The notes beneath the pieces are model-generated. The model worked only from the letters and a program-made list of their open reading frames with translations, had not been told where the DNA came from and searched no databases. Position numbers and translations under genes: made by a program. From contig WPDH01000082.1 of the NCBI GenBank assembly GCA_019137255.1, positions 1 through 64,000 on the forward strand: 64,000 bases of DNA. The letters run 5' to 3'. Positions 11,539 to 24,700 of this stretch are shown piece after piece. Source of the DNA: Corinectria fuckeliana (Eukaryota; Ascomycota; Sordariomycetes; Hypocreales; Nectriaceae). Within the stretch, counting starts at the first letter, position 1. Every line of letters starts with the position of its first letter.

Positions 11539-12570
11539 CTCGCAGTTGCAGACCTCATTCGATTGAGCTTTGTCTTTTGTTTCTTTTGCCCCTTTCCAAC
11601 ACGTCTGCTCTTAAATTCCGGGTTTTTTTGACACGGTGGTGTGGTGATGGCGGTGACACGTTTTGATCGCAACATTTCGCGGGACGAGGCAACCAGACAG
11701 ACAGACAAGAGACAAGTCAGAAAAACAGAGAGTAGAGACTCCATGAGGACTTTACCATTCCCACCCTATTTGCGCCCTGCAGCTGCTACTATTCCCATCT
11801 TCTTCTACTCTTGAGCCATCGTCATGGGCTTCGCACAAGGCAGTCAGTCCCAAGGAAGGAAAAGGCCCCGAAACTTCTGGCCTTTGGTCAACTTCCAAAA
11901 TGGCTCCAAGATAGTCAGTCAAGTCAGTCCCTGCTGGATTTGAACTTAACGAGAGAGATTAGACACTGCTGAGTTCCTTTTAGTCTGAGATTATCTATGA
12001 GATGGAATGTTCTGCAAGTTTGACGGTCTCATAGCTGACTGGAGTCAACCTTCATAAGCAGGACGCTGTGGAAGCAGCAGCTCTCGTCCATCACCCCTCT
12101 ACAACGGGATTTCAACATTGCGATTAGCTTCAAAGGTCACGTTAGCGGGTCATTAAATATGGCATTGAGACGGGCTAGAAGGCTCTCAGTGTGGTCAACA
12201 ACCCCCTACTCAAGGAAAGGATAGGCAACCGCTTCAGCCTCAACTATCATGATATTTCCAAGATCAATGCGATGCGTGCAGATTAGTGCACCCGTTCGTC
12301 CGTAAGCTCATAACCGAACCATGTACTCCGTGTGTACTTCATGGTACTCCATATAGCTCCCTGATACACCAGGTTGCCCTGGAAAAGATACAAAGGAAAC
12401 AAGTGACTACCCAACACCTACACCCAATGCAAAAAGCAGCAAGCAAGTCTGACAGATCCCACGATCGACCGTCTGGCCAAATACCCAAACTCCCGGCTGC
12501 TAAAGCCCGGTCCATCAAAGGCGCCAGGCAACCTCTCCAACATAACAAATCGTAGTTAGACATGTCTTCT
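11539..12570. other. Intergenic region after tRNA, no gene seen
   Basis: About 1 kb between the tRNA and the 3' end of the minus-strand Ser-rich gene. A T-rich tract follows the tRNA (TTTGTTTC and later TTTTTTT near 11625) and could serve Pol III termination. No coding sequence is supported. Confidence 0.5.
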
Positions 12571-15018
12571 TCAGTCATCTTCGGTATCGGCGGCGTGGCC
12601 AGACTCTTCCTCCCTTGCTCGGCGTCGGTACGCTGACCTTGATCGGCGACTCTGCGCAGACGTCCCCGTCCCCATCCTTTTCGGGACCTTTTTTGATCGC
12701 GTCGTCTCCCGGATGTCCAGCTGAGGTTCGTCGTCGTCTTCAAAATCGTACATACTCCGCCTGTTACGTCTGTTGTCCGTGCCCAAGCTAGATGCCATTA
12801 TAGAATTCGCGCTTCGAAGAAACGCGTGCTCCAGCTCCAAAAATGCTTCCAAGTCTTGAGCATCAATAGTGAACGCGTGCCGGGATTCGAAACTCTTGTG
12901 AGAGTTCGAGCGGAGCAGCGTCTGGCTAGGTCTTGGCCTCGATTCCTGGCGCTTCTTGGGTGTCGGCTTGAAACTGCTCACGGCCGACGTCGGTGTCTTC
13001 GGATCAGGCACTGTGGCTGGAGCTTTTGATACCGGGAACGAGTCAAACAACCCAGGTAGCCCCCCGGATGCGCCATATATGCCCTCGTTGAAAAGAAGGC
13101 CTTCCTCCCCGGCACCACGTCCCTGAGTCCCGACAAAGGAGTCTACATCCGAGTCGTCAGTGAACTCTGAGACATAGTTGTTCATATTGGGATTATCATG
13201 AGTGGGTATATTCGGAGTGTATTCGAGACGAGATGGGTTCTCTTGTATGGTTTTCCGCGATAATCCCAGGGCGTCGATGGAGAAATCGGCATCTGCGGCA
13301 GGGGAGTAGTCAGGATGCGGGTACCCTATCTTGGGCAAGCTGGCACCCAAGTCGCCTTCGTAGACCAGCTTCTCGGATAGCGCTGGAAGGGAGGCGTCAA
13401 TTGATGTGCTGGCTGTGTGCTGACTCTGTGGCCTGAGGCACGCATTGCTGGAGTACGCTGACGATACCGTCGTTGGCGTGAAGCACGGTTGAGATTGGAG
13501 GCCGAGCGATGAAGTCCTGACGGGGATGTGTTCGGTGATATCATCAAGCCGGTGTCGGTGCTGAACCGACGTGCCGCCTATGGAGCGGGTTCGAGGCCGT
13601 GAAGGCTCGGTGGAAGAAGAGCTAGAGGGCCGCAAGGAAGCGTGGGATCTTTCTCCTCGAACGAACCTGGGCTGGGACTGACAATCGTTTTGGCGATTTG
13701 GACTGTCTGAGTATGAAGAGGAGCGATTCCGAGTCTGTCTGTTCCGACCAGGGATGACTATAGCGCCCAATTAGCGTTGCTATGCAGCCATGAAAGGGTG
13801 CACTTACTCGGCGGCGGTGCTGCTTCGTCAAACGCCTCATCCACCATACTTTCCCTTTCCACCTGGAGATTTCCAATTGCGTGGAGGTCGGACGCCCTTC
13901 CGCTTGTCCTCGGCCGCCCGCGCAACAGCGGCGATGGATAGGCATCTCCATCGTTGAAATTAGACATTGACGGGTGAAGACTCAAAGGTCTGGGTCTCGA
14001 TCTCTCCTTCGAATACGGAGCAGCTAATGCACAAAAGGACCTTCTTCGATCCTCCATCAGTGAGTGCAACTCGCGGATGGTGGAATTTGCATATTGCGGC
14101 TCCAGGCTTCTCTCGGCACGTCGACCGCGGGCATAGTCAGGTCGCAGCAGATGCTCGTTGACTTCGGAAAACGAATTCCAAGCAGACACGTCCGACGCCT
14201 TGCCTAGAGATGTCGCCGACTCCCGTTTCCTAGGTTGGCGCATGCGAGCGAGCTCGGCCTTGTTGCGTCTTGCTTTAGCGATAGTCGGAGGAGGCGCGCT
14301 CTCGTCGAGATCATCACCATGACCGGAGACGCTGTAGAAGGCTTGGACGACCGGGCTGGCCAGATCATGGCCATTCTCGCCAATATTTCGATCTGCTACA
14401 TCCTCGCCGAACTCGCGAGCACCAGCGGCCACAAGCCGGGATCGGAAGTTGGACGGCTTGAGTTCACCCTGGGCGTCGAGAATGTCGATGAACCTGTTGC
14501 TCTGCGACGACTCAAGGGAACTCCGGCGGCGGCGGTGGTGGCGCTCCGGGATTGGCGGGGTTGGCGGGACTGGCGTGAGTAGCCGCTCTTGGATGAAATC
14601 GTCGTCTGGATGAAGAGCGGCCGCAGGGCTGGTGCCCCGAGAACTGCGGTGAGCCGACCTAGAACGAGAGTTCAATCTTGGGACGTCGGGGGCAGAGCTC
14701 GGCCTCGACTCGAAATTCTCCCGGAAGCGAGATGTGGATGGCGCCGTGAGGGTTTCAACGGCATCGTCAACGACGGGCAGCTGTGCGAGGCTCCGTTTCC
14801 TCGCGGCCTGTTGCAGCTTGTCGAGAGCGTGTCCGTTGCCGGCGACAGGGTACGTCCCTATAGCCACGTTAGCTTTGAAAGGCGAGACCGTCGGTGCGTT
14901 GCTTGCCTCGGACCGGTGGATAGGCAGCAGTTGTTGAGTCGTAGGCTTGAGTCTTGATGGAACGGTTCAGGCCTCGATCGCTGGACGTTTTCCGGGTGAG
15001 GAAGCTAAGAAAGCCCAT
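12571..15018 (-). CDS. Ser/Arg-rich disordered protein, conserved-looking, function unknown
   Basis: Three exons on the minus strand: 15018-14907, 14857-13808 and 13757-12571, giving 782 aa. The second intron (13758-13807, 50 bp) is GT-AG. The first (14858-14906, 49 bp) starts with GCAAGC instead of GT, has a perfect GCTAAC branch site and ends in TATAG. It restores the frame across VRG-TYPVAGNG, a stretch I recall from other fungal proteins. The start ATG at 15018 opens MGFLSFLTRK. Most of the chain is Ser, Pro and Arg-rich and probably unstructured, with acidic and Lys/Arg patches at the end (REEESGHAADTEDD). No catalytic domain, signal peptide or membrane segment is visible, and no function is proposed. 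Confidence 0.7.
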
Positions 15019-17419
15019 GGTGGCGGCTGTCTCGGCCTGCCATGCGCTGGCGCTGGCGCTGGCTCTGTCTCTGGCTGGGAGCTGATTCGTTATCGGAGAC
15101 AGTCGCTAGATTGTTCGCGATGTCGTAGTCGAAGGCCTCATGGACCTGCCGTGAGCAAGTGAAGTGCCCATGCGAGGAATGGAGGCGGGCTAGCAAAGAG
15201 AGGGTAGAGTGGGCGTGTCCCGCCTTTAGTACGTGTTGAAGACGACGAGTAAGTGCTAAGACAACGTCAAGACTCGGTGTCGAATTGAAGGGCGCTAGTG
15301 GTTTAGGGCCAGGCAGCCAGAGGTCCACGCCCTGGGGCAGGTTTAGCAACGGCTACTACTTCGTATGTAGTACTCCGTAGAGTTTCTGCAAATGATTGAG
15401 GAGGAGATCGCGATCAACGCCCACTCTGCGCCAGAGCAACTGAAGTCAGACAGCTCAGGTACCTCGACCGAGTGGACCGACAGGGAGGGGACGCACATGG
15501 AGAAGCGATAGTAGCAGCGATTCCGGGACGGCGGGTGACGGATTTGGATCCACAGGGAACAATAGAAGTCAAGGATGAGATGCAGTAGCGTCTATGAGCT
15601 CAGAGGAGCGAGGTAGACCCTGCGACGAAGGGCTCCGGTCACGTCCGCCTTTGTGTCTGTCTAGATCTGCATCAGCCTTGGCGTTTGTGTGGTTTGCTGG
15701 CAATGCAACCCAAACGCTAATGAGTATGGGCCACCCCCGAGGCACGTCCAGAGCGGCAGAGCCCTCGTTCTCGTCGCCCGCAGGTGACTCGCCCGTTCAC
15801 GGGAAGGCAAAACTCTCCCACTTGGGACCGACGCGCAGAACTCTCCGTCGGTTGCGCAGGGGAAGGGGGCCAGCGGTGGAGGCGGCAGGGGGGAGGAAGC
15901 GGGAGAGTGGCCGATCAGCTCCCAGACTCAGGTCTAGAGGCGTTTGACTCGTACTTGGCATCTCAGGACCCATGCCTCGGGCCATGTAACCAAGCTGATG
16001 CAGGGACCCGGGGCTTACCTCGACCGACTTTATTAGAGTGCCACCAAGGAGATGACGCTGCTTGAGAGTCTCGGGCTGCACTAAATCTTGTCCGGCTCAT
16101 TGCCATCCAATGCTTTGCAGAATGCTAGTCAGGCTTGGGCTACTGGTCGAGACTAGCAATTGAATCCAATACAAGAGGGAAAACACCTGGCTCCCAGACT
16201 CGACTGATCGCCGCGGCGCGTCATGAGTTATAAACCAAGTGCTCCCCTCCCTGCATCTCATGCCCTGGACGGTTGTTGCTGGGGCCACCTGACACTGTGC
16301 CTGGTTCCGGTCAGACTCTAGACCAGCTGTGAGATGCCTGTGAGACGAACCCTAGCGACGAGTCATGTCTGGACTCCACGTGGAAGACATTGAAATGACC
16401 CAACTAGTGCCGGAAGCCCGAACGTGGCCACCAAAATTAAGATCTGTGCCACCATTCCGGGTGTGCCAAGGTCGTCTCGAGTCGTCTTGGGAAGGCTTGG
16501 CTCTCAGACATGGCGCCTGCGCTGGTACGGCGTGCCTGTTTTGTCCAACTTGGCACAGCGTCGACCCGGATAGAAAAACATGTTGTTGGTGAACAAACGA
16601 ATGGAACCTTGCCTAGCGAGCGTCGCGCCAATTCCTTAGGTGGCAGACGATACCACCCGAGACAACCGGACGACGGCAGCTGTATTATGCAGGACATCCA
16701 TCTGAGTCAGTTTCGTTGTTGCTCGTCCGCTCGTGGGGGAAGTGCTTGGTGGCAATGCGTCTGGTCCATTCTAATCCTAATCAGCCCCGCGTCGTACAGT
16801 GTCAGCAACTCGTTTCGTAAAATAATTGCGAGGGAATGCGGCGCCATATCGCTTGCAAACTCAATGACAGTCCGGTTGCGCTGAGTCTGGGCCTTCTGGG
16901 AACAGAGTAACTGGTCAGTTCCAGGTTGCTATGCTAAATTTTCGGGAAGTTGAAGAAGAAGGGCGCGGATCAAGGCGAGTGGGTGGTTTTGGCTTTGACT
17001 CTCCTGAACTTTTCCGGTAGTGCTCCAAATCCGGACTGTGGTTCCTCCCAATCAGTTGCAAGAGTCAGGTTGCCTCTATTCGTACAAAGTAGACTCGGCA
17101 TCTGGGCCATCAACAATGAGCAGTAGATCTAGCGTACGAACTGGTTGTGGGGCTTGATGATCAGCCAAGTCGGCGCTGAGAGAACGAGCGGACGGTAATT
17201 GCGAAGTAGTATAGTCACGGACTAGACCAGACGATGATCCAGGGGCCGAGGAGCCTACAATGCACCACCGATGTGCCCCCTTACGTAGTAATATTCCGGT
17301 GGTTTGATGGGGATGCAGATGAGAACCTGAGAGTGAGTACGAAGTAGAAGCCTCGAGGCTTGAGTGACAAGCAGACGGGATGAACTACTAGTAGGGCCGC
17401 GAGCAGGCACGTGCATACA
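15019..17419. other. Gene-poor region left of the retrotransposon block
   Basis: About 2.4 kb of normal base composition with no supported gene. Several open frames of 60-125 codons exist on both strands, but none has a family signature, a convincing start or a matching splice partner. The frame at 15005-15349 on the minus strand overlaps the start of the Ser-rich gene and is probably leader sequence. Confidence 0.5.
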
Positions 17420-17424
17420 CATGT
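17420..17424. repeat. Left target-site duplication of the Copia element (CATGT)
   Basis: Five bases directly before the left LTR. They pair with TATGT at 32566-32570 directly after the right LTR. The single difference is CA to TA, the change RIP makes. Confidence 0.75.
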
Positions 17425-17680
17425 TGTCAGACAGGGGACCCGGCTGAAGGGGATGACTAAGGCCACAGAAGCCCGGATGATCCGGAAGACGGGAATTCCC
17501 TAAAAGACAAGAGGCCAGAAGAGGAACACAACCATATAGTGATAATAACACTAATTTTAGCGATAATCATATTAATTAAATTATATTACTAGGCTTTATT
17601 ATTATTATCTATTTTTCTATGATTAAATCACCTAAAATTCAGCCTGTTAGACCTACTTACAATTAATTATATATCTAATA
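17425..17680 (+). repeat. Left (5') LTR of the Copia element, 256 bp
   Basis: Aligns without gaps in length to 32310-32565. Its outer half (about 17425-17545) has normal GC content and keeps CpG, while its inner half is converted to TA-rich sequence. Confidence 0.92.
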
Positions 17681-20600
17681 ATTAAGAGTCTTATAGCCTC
17701 TATTAATAAAGGTAAATATTATATAAAAACCTAAGTAATAACTACTAAGATATTATCTATAACTAGAAGATTAGATAAGATAATTAGGCTAAATAGATTA
17801 GCTGACTAGTATAGCTAGAATAAGTACTTTATTATAAAGGTTAAGACTAAGCACTTTTAGCCTTATATTAACCCTAAAGTTACTAATCTACTAGCTCTCT
17901 TTCTGCTTATTATACTACTACCTCTTAAGGCCTTAATAGACTTTTCTGCCCTAACTATTATAATAGGTAAAGCCTAAGCTAAGTATATAAAGATAACCTT
18001 AGCCTAGTATAATACTAATAATAATATATATAAAAAGCAAAATAAGAATCTTATTACTATTAAGGCCTAGGTTAAAAATATAGTTAAAAAGAGCCTTTAG
18101 GAATATAACTATAACTTAGATAGTAGCTTAAAAGACTAGTATATCACCTTAAAGAAGGCTATAAGTGCTAACTACTATATAGCTTAAGGTACTACTTTTA
18201 GTATATAAAGAGCTTTCTTTAAAGCTACTCTAATAATTCTAAAAGACTTAGACGCCTAAGTAGATAACTTTAAACATATTATATATAATACTACTACTCT
18301 TAAGCTTCTTATAGCTAACCTAGTTCTTATATAGTACTAACTGCTAAAAGAGCTTACTAAGCTCTTTCTTAATAATAGTCTTAAGATTTAAAAGTCTAAG
18401 AAGAGAGAGAAAGTTACTAATAACACTCTTACATATTAGATAATTACTAATAGGATACAGCTTACTATATAGAGTGTGAAAAAGGCCTAAAAGAGTAACT
18501 AAGAGGTTAAGCAAGAAGAAGCTTTTCTAGCTAACTATAAGAGATTAGAATCTAATAAATCTACACTTTATAATAAGCCTCCTAAGAAGAAAAATAAGAA
18601 GGGGAGGAATAATAAGAGTAAGAGATTAAGTAGTAAGATATACCTAGCTTATAAGTAATTTTACCCTCTTACTAAATACTTTTATATCTTTTAGGATAAC
18701 CTGCTAAGATAGTTTAGAGAGAGACTAGAAACCTAAAAGACTATAAATTATAACCTTACTATAAACTCTAACTTAAAGAAAAAGATTAAGGTATTAAAAA
18801 AGTTATCTAGTAAGAAAGAGTAACTTTTATAAGAAGTTAAGAAAGCCTTAGCTATATTACTCACAGAGAAAAAAACAGCTTTCTTAAGCTTCTTATACTT
18901 ATTAAAAAACTCTACTATTCTTAACTTAGAAGCTACTTTATATATTTTTAATAATAAGATATAGTTTAAAAATCTTATCTAAGCTAACCTTAAAGACTAT
19001 ATATATACTAATATATAGAAGGTTCTAGTTATTAGCTATAGTAATATTACTATCTAGCTTTTCTTATTACCCTAAAAAGAAATATAATACCTCTATCTAT
19101 ATAATATAGTATACTATAAGGGCTTTACTTATAACCTTATCTTACTATAAAAACTGAGAAAACATAAGATCTAGTAAGACTAAAACCTAGAGAATAACTC
19201 TCTTAAGGATTAGTACTACTAGGTTATAAGTAACCTACTTAATTATTATAATTAGTATATTCTTAAAGATAATAGCCTTATAAGAGTATTATAGTATTAA
19301 GCCTTTCTAGCCTAGTTATATTATATAAAGATAAGTAAGACAGATAGTATAAAATAGCATCTTAGACTAGGATATTCTAGTCTTAAGGCTCTTAACCAGC
19401 TAGTTAACACCTTAATAAGCACTAAGATTAAGAGACTATTAACTATTAAGTATAATAACTACCTAATAGTAAAAATTATATACTAAATCTCTTAAGCCCT
19501 AAGGGCATATAATAAAAGCCTAGAAAAATAGATTACTATTAACTTTACACACCTAATAGCTAATATAAAGGGCTTTAACAGCCTTATACTTTTTATAAAC
19601 TGCTAGTCTAGCTACATCTAGAAAATATACCTTTAGAATTATATAGTAAAGTATCTTATTAACACCTTTAATATATTCCTAATATCCTATAAGGCCTAGT
19701 ATCACTTTATACTATAAGTATTTAAATATAATAATAAAATCACTAAGGTAAAAAAGATAGTAGGTATAATACTTAAAGAAAAAGACATTTTAATTAAGCT
19801 ATTAGTAACTAATACTTAGAAGCAAAATAAGAGGGTAAAAAGATTAGAGGGAGTAATAGAGACTAAGGCTTATACTATAAGGTAGGGAGTGAGGCTCCCT
19901 AAGAAGCTCTAGTGTAAGATTTATAGTATAGTAATCTATTTATATAACTAGCTTTCTTATTATATATTTAACTAGAAGTCCTTTTACAACTAATTTCACA
20001 CTTATATTACCTACTAAGATAGTATTATTATTAAGAACTATAGCTTACACCTTAGGCACTTATAAGTTTATAGCTATAAGGTATATATAATAACTATAGC
20101 AGCCTAGAAGAAGGTATAGTATCTTTATAAGCTTAACCTAAAGGTATTTATTAGGTATCTTATTAGTTATTAATCTATAAATATCTATAAGATTTAAAAC
20201 CCTCTTCTTAATAGGGTTATTACTATAAGAGATATTATCTTTAACAAAGAAGAAACCTTTCTAAGGAGCTTAGATAAGCTTAAAGATAACTTCTTATATA
20301 CTAAGACTAAGAAAATTACTAACCTACTCACTTAGATTAAGAAGACTAAACCTTAATATAAGCTAAGCTAGAAAAAAGAAACTAGTAATAACCTTTTAAC
20401 CTCTCTCTATAAAGATAATAATATATATACTACTAATAGCTTAGGTGATAGCTAAGACCCTATAGGGGAAATATAAGATAATAGAGTAAAAGACAAGACA
20501 GATAAACACCTTAAGGCTTTATATCTAACCTTATAAGAGTCTCTATTAGTAGGGTTATTTATAAAGATGATTATAAAGGTAGAGAGCTTAGAAAGGCTAT

Positions 20601-21950
20601 CCCTAGAGAGTAAAAAGAGCACTTATATAACTAGAAAAGAGTTATTTTAGTAAGCTGCCTTTACAGTAGGTCGCCTAGTTACCCTTATAGGTATATTCTA
20701 AGAGAAAGAAGTTAACTAGGCTAGACTATATTATCTATTATAGTAGCTAATAAGCTAGCCTAATCTTTAGGACTATATACACTAGAGGGACCTATCTTTA
20801 CTATCTTATTATAACAGTAAGATACTAAAGTATCCTCTAAGAAAGCTATTTCTTAAGATAGAAGAAATACACCTTTAAAGTTATACTAAGATAGGCTTAT
20901 AGACTAAGATGCCTAAGAAATAAGCTAATAGTAAGTAGATTCTTAATTATATATAAGTATACACCTATAAGACTAATAAGAATAGCTACTTTATAAAGTA
21001 TAAGATACAGCTAGTTATATATAGTAATTAATAAGCTATAAAATTATAAGAGATATATATATCTACTCTTACTAGGAGATTATTTTAAACTCTTATAGCT
21101 ATTATAATATATTTTAACCTTAAGCTTATATAGTATAATACTATTAATATGTTTATAAATATAACTCTTAAACAAAAAGTATATATAAAAATACTACTAG
21201 AGTATAAAAAGACAAGAAAGATCTTACTTATAAATAAGGTGCTATATAAGCTTAGAGAATTACCTCTCCTCTAGTAGAAAGAGCTTAAAAGAGCCCTAAA
21301 AGAGATAAGATTTAAGATAGTTTCTTATAAGCTCTACTATATAATTAAGAACAGGATTATTATCTTTTACTATATAGATAATATTACCTTAGTGTTTTAA
21401 CAAGACTTAATAGAGGTGGTAGTATAACTAATATGTAAGCTTTAAGTATAATATATAATAATAGGCAGGTATAACTTTTAGTGGTTTCTTAGGATTACAG
21501 TCTATTAAGACAGGAAGAAAAAGCTAATCTAGCTATTATAATCCTAATACATACTTAAGATTACTAATCTAGTGACTATATTAGATAGTAAAAGCACAGC
21601 TTATACCCTAATAATAAAAATTAAGCTATAAATATACTAAGGCTAAGTATTAGCTATAGAGATCTAAAGTTACTAATAGAAGATAAGCTTAATCCTATAT
21701 ATTATAGTGATTATACGCCCTAATATCACCTTTGTAATCTCACAGCTATTATAATACAGCTAGAACTCTAGACTAATACACTATAAAGCTGTTAACTAAA
21801 CCCTCTTATACCTTAAGAAGACTCACACTTTAGCTTTTTAGCTAGGCGGTAAAAACAACTTTATTATAGCTAGTAATACCTCTTTTGCTAATAACTTAAG
21901 TAACTATAAGAGCTTATAAGTATATATTATAAAGCTATTTAGAGGAGTTA
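17681..21950 (+). pseudogene. Copia gag-pol remnant: gag, protease, integrase, reverse transcriptase
   Basis: Plus-strand coding relic full of stops at former CAG, CAA and TGG codons. The protease active site is recognisable at 18923-18931, where DSG has become Asn-Leu-Glu by three transitions. It is followed by the usual tyrosine-rich region up to about 19270. Integrase runs from the HLRLGYSSLKAL stretch near 19350 to about 20300. The reverse transcriptase region (about 20900-21500) has LRELPLLW and FYYIDNI (21365-21385), corresponding to the Copia motif FYVDDI with Asp changed to Asn. Early RNase H sequence continues to IKLFRGV at 21929-21949, where the Gypsy LTR breaks in. The relic cannot encode a functional protein. 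Confidence 0.88.
21946..21950. repeat. Left target-site duplication of the Gypsy element (AGTTA)
   Basis: AGTTA directly before the left 384-bp LTR. An identical copy lies at 31343-31347 directly after the right LTR. Removing the inserted DNA and one copy rejoins the Copia RNase H reading frame. Confidence 0.85.
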
Positions 21951-22334
21951 TAATATAGAATTAACTATATTAGGGGATATATAGAGTAAATACCACTAGA
22001 GGGAAGAATCCCTACTTATATAATTAAGATACTTAAAGCTTAAGAGTAAGATAGTAAGATAATAAGATAATAATTCTTCTATTTATTCTAGTGATAGTCT
22101 TCCCTTTTATATAAGAGAAAGTCTTAGAGCACTCTTTAGGTATTCTCTGGGAAATCTCTAGATAGGTCTTAGAATTTCTCTAGGACTATCCTAGGATTTC
22201 CTAGGATAATTCTCAGCCTAATTAGTAAGAGATTTCTCTTCTTATTATAGCCACTCTCTAGTAGCCCTCTCTAGGGTTATAGCCTAAGCTGTTACCAGAT
22301 AGTAACAGCTCTCTATCTAGCTTATTTTATAATA
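21951..22334 (-). repeat. Left LTR (3' LTR of the minus-strand Gypsy element), 384 bp
   Basis: Same length as, and almost collinear with, 30959-31342. The differences seen are mainly transitions, for example ends TATAATA versus TATAACA. Confidence 0.92.
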
Positions 22335-24700
22335 AATCCTTATAATAAAAGAAAAGTATACTATTCTTAGTGTGTCTATATTAATTACAGCTAGGCTGTT
22401 TCCCACACTAGTAAGAGTTTTATTAATAGTTATATATATAATTTTCTTAATTTAGGGGTGCTTACCTTGTGTTTACTATTATATATTAGGGAAATATCCT
22501 AACCCTATTAGGCCTCTTATCTGTTATCCTTTCTTTACCTGTTTAGTTTGTTAAGAACTTCTTATATATATTATTAGTAATACTCTTATATTCCTCCCTA
22601 ATAAGCTTCTCTAAATTTATAGCCACTAGGGGTATATTATGCTTCTTAGTATTAGTAGGAGCAGGTTAGTAAAGTTAGTATTTTCTAGCCTTAGTAGTAT
22701 AGAGCGCTATTAGAAGGCTAATAGCCTATATGTTCTGCTTAGTGTTAGCAGGGGTAATAAGTGTGGGTCTCCTAGCTGTGTTCTACTTGCCTTTCTTATA
22801 GAACTATAATACTACCTTAATTACTTTAGTAGTAATCTCTAGGTAGGAAAAGAACTCCTATTATGCTATTTGCTTAGCTAGCTTAGTTATATTATTATCT
22901 AGAAAGCTAATTACTTATAGTATATTATTAAGGCAGATTACTAGTTCTAAGGATATTCTTACTATTTGTGCTATCTATTATAAGAAGTAGTCTAACTGTA
23001 TTATTTTATAGTAAACCTAATAGTATTTAGTAAAATGTTTAGCTATATTAATATTAAGAAACTAGATAGCTTAGTTAGCTACCTAGATATATTATACTAG
23101 TATAGTTCTTTTTTCTTACTAGACTATAGCTTCTAGAATAATAAGTGTGTTATTTCACAGGGTGGTAGTCTTAAGTTATATGCTTATTATTACTTATTAT
23201 AGAGTTATAACTATACTGTTATTAATAGCTACTAAAAGTGTGTTAGTAGTGCTTTATTTAGCAGGGGTGATAATATTTTATAATATAAATAGATCTTTAT
23301 TATAATTTCCTTAAGGGGTTATAGTCCCTAATAGGGCTGTTATAAAGAGCTAATACTTTAGTTTACAGGTTAGGGTGCTTAAGATAGGGTTAGTAAAGCA
23401 GGTGTGTTTAAGTAATAAGCTAATAAGAGTGTTAATTTCCTGTTATATATTAGGCTAAAGCTAGCATGCTAGGTTAATATAAGTATAGCTATTTACTAAT
23501 CCTCTAATCTTATTAAGAGCTTTTTAGGCTCTATTAATTAGAGTAGGTAACTACTAGAAGGTTATCTTAGTAATTTACTTAAGTATTTTAGTAAGAATTA
23601 TAAAAATCTTAATTTTTCTGATAATAAATATAGTTAGCTTATAGATATTAGTTTATATTAGCCTAGTTATATTATTAAAGCTTATAACAGGGGTGTAAGT
23701 ATTTCCCGCTAAGAGAGGGCTACTACTCTAGTACTGCCTGTTTTATTCTTATATCTATTATAGTATTTCTTATAGTAGTATACTTAGTTTACTAGCTGTC
23801 TTACTTGCTACTTTACTTATAACTTTACTTACAGCTTTATTTAGAGTTTTATACTAATTATAGTTTAGGTTGTTATAGTAGTATATCTAGTTCTATTAGT
23901 TTATAAACCTAGTATTAGGGTTATAGTCTTTAGCTTATATAAGCTGGCGAAAATATCTGTAGTATTATAAGAAGGTCTTAATCTAAATATAGTATTAGTT
24001 AGAGCTTTTAGCTGCTCTAAGGTTATATTTATTACTATATAGCTATATAGCTTAGTAATACTCTTTATACTAAAGGCAGGAGGGATATTAGGTGAGCTAG
24101 TTTTTAAATAGCTAGTAAAGCTCTTAGTCTTTAGACGGAAATATATTACTTAATAGGGAAACTTAAAATAGTACTTATTCTTCTTGTTTAGTATTATAAG
24201 GTATTTCCTATATGTTAGTAGTATAAGGTTATAGTCTTCTCCTCTAAGAAGTAAAGATAATAATATATAAAGGAAAATAATAATAAAAGAAAATAGTATG
24301 CTAGGTTATAAGGTGTTAATTTCTTACTTATATATCCTATTATTAGCTAGTAGCAGCTATTAGTAGTGTTCTTAGTAAGATAGTAGTAAATATACTAGGC
24401 TATTACCCTAGGTGATTTACTATTATAGCCTGAGATTTCCCTAAATAAGACTCTCTCTAGCTAGCACTCTTAATACTATAGTATTTTATAGTGTGAGGTT
24501 CTTTCTTAGTCTTTTATGCTTTTAGTATAAGGCCTTAATAGTGTTATATATCTAGTTTGCTATATTATTCTTAGTCTGTTTTTTAACTAGTATAGTTATT
24601 ACTTATATGACTAGCTATAGCTTACTATACTTATATTTTTATTTCTTAGTAAGTTCTGCTTTATATTATTCTCTTACTTAGTATTTTATAATAAGCTTAT
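22335..24700 (-). other. Unassigned 2.4-kb tract of the Gypsy element between integrase and 3' LTR
   Basis: On the minus strand this lies downstream of the integrase remnant and before the 3' LTR. It is less AT-extreme than the rest, with G/T-rich stretches on the plus strand. Minus-strand frames show open runs, such as IPLVAINLEKLIREEYKSI near 22600, interrupted only by stops that can come from CAA, CAG or TGG. It may be an extra open reading frame after pol or a further nested fragment. No family was recognised. Confidence 0.4.

Noticed and set aside
15594..16884. Several 60-125-codon frames in the 15.0-17.4 kb gap
   Set aside because: They overlap one another on both strands, do not splice into a coherent protein and show no motif.
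17255..17551. Minus-strand frame resembling another at 32242-32439
   Set aside because: The similarity arises because both overlap the two Copia LTRs. It is repeat sequence, not a gene family.
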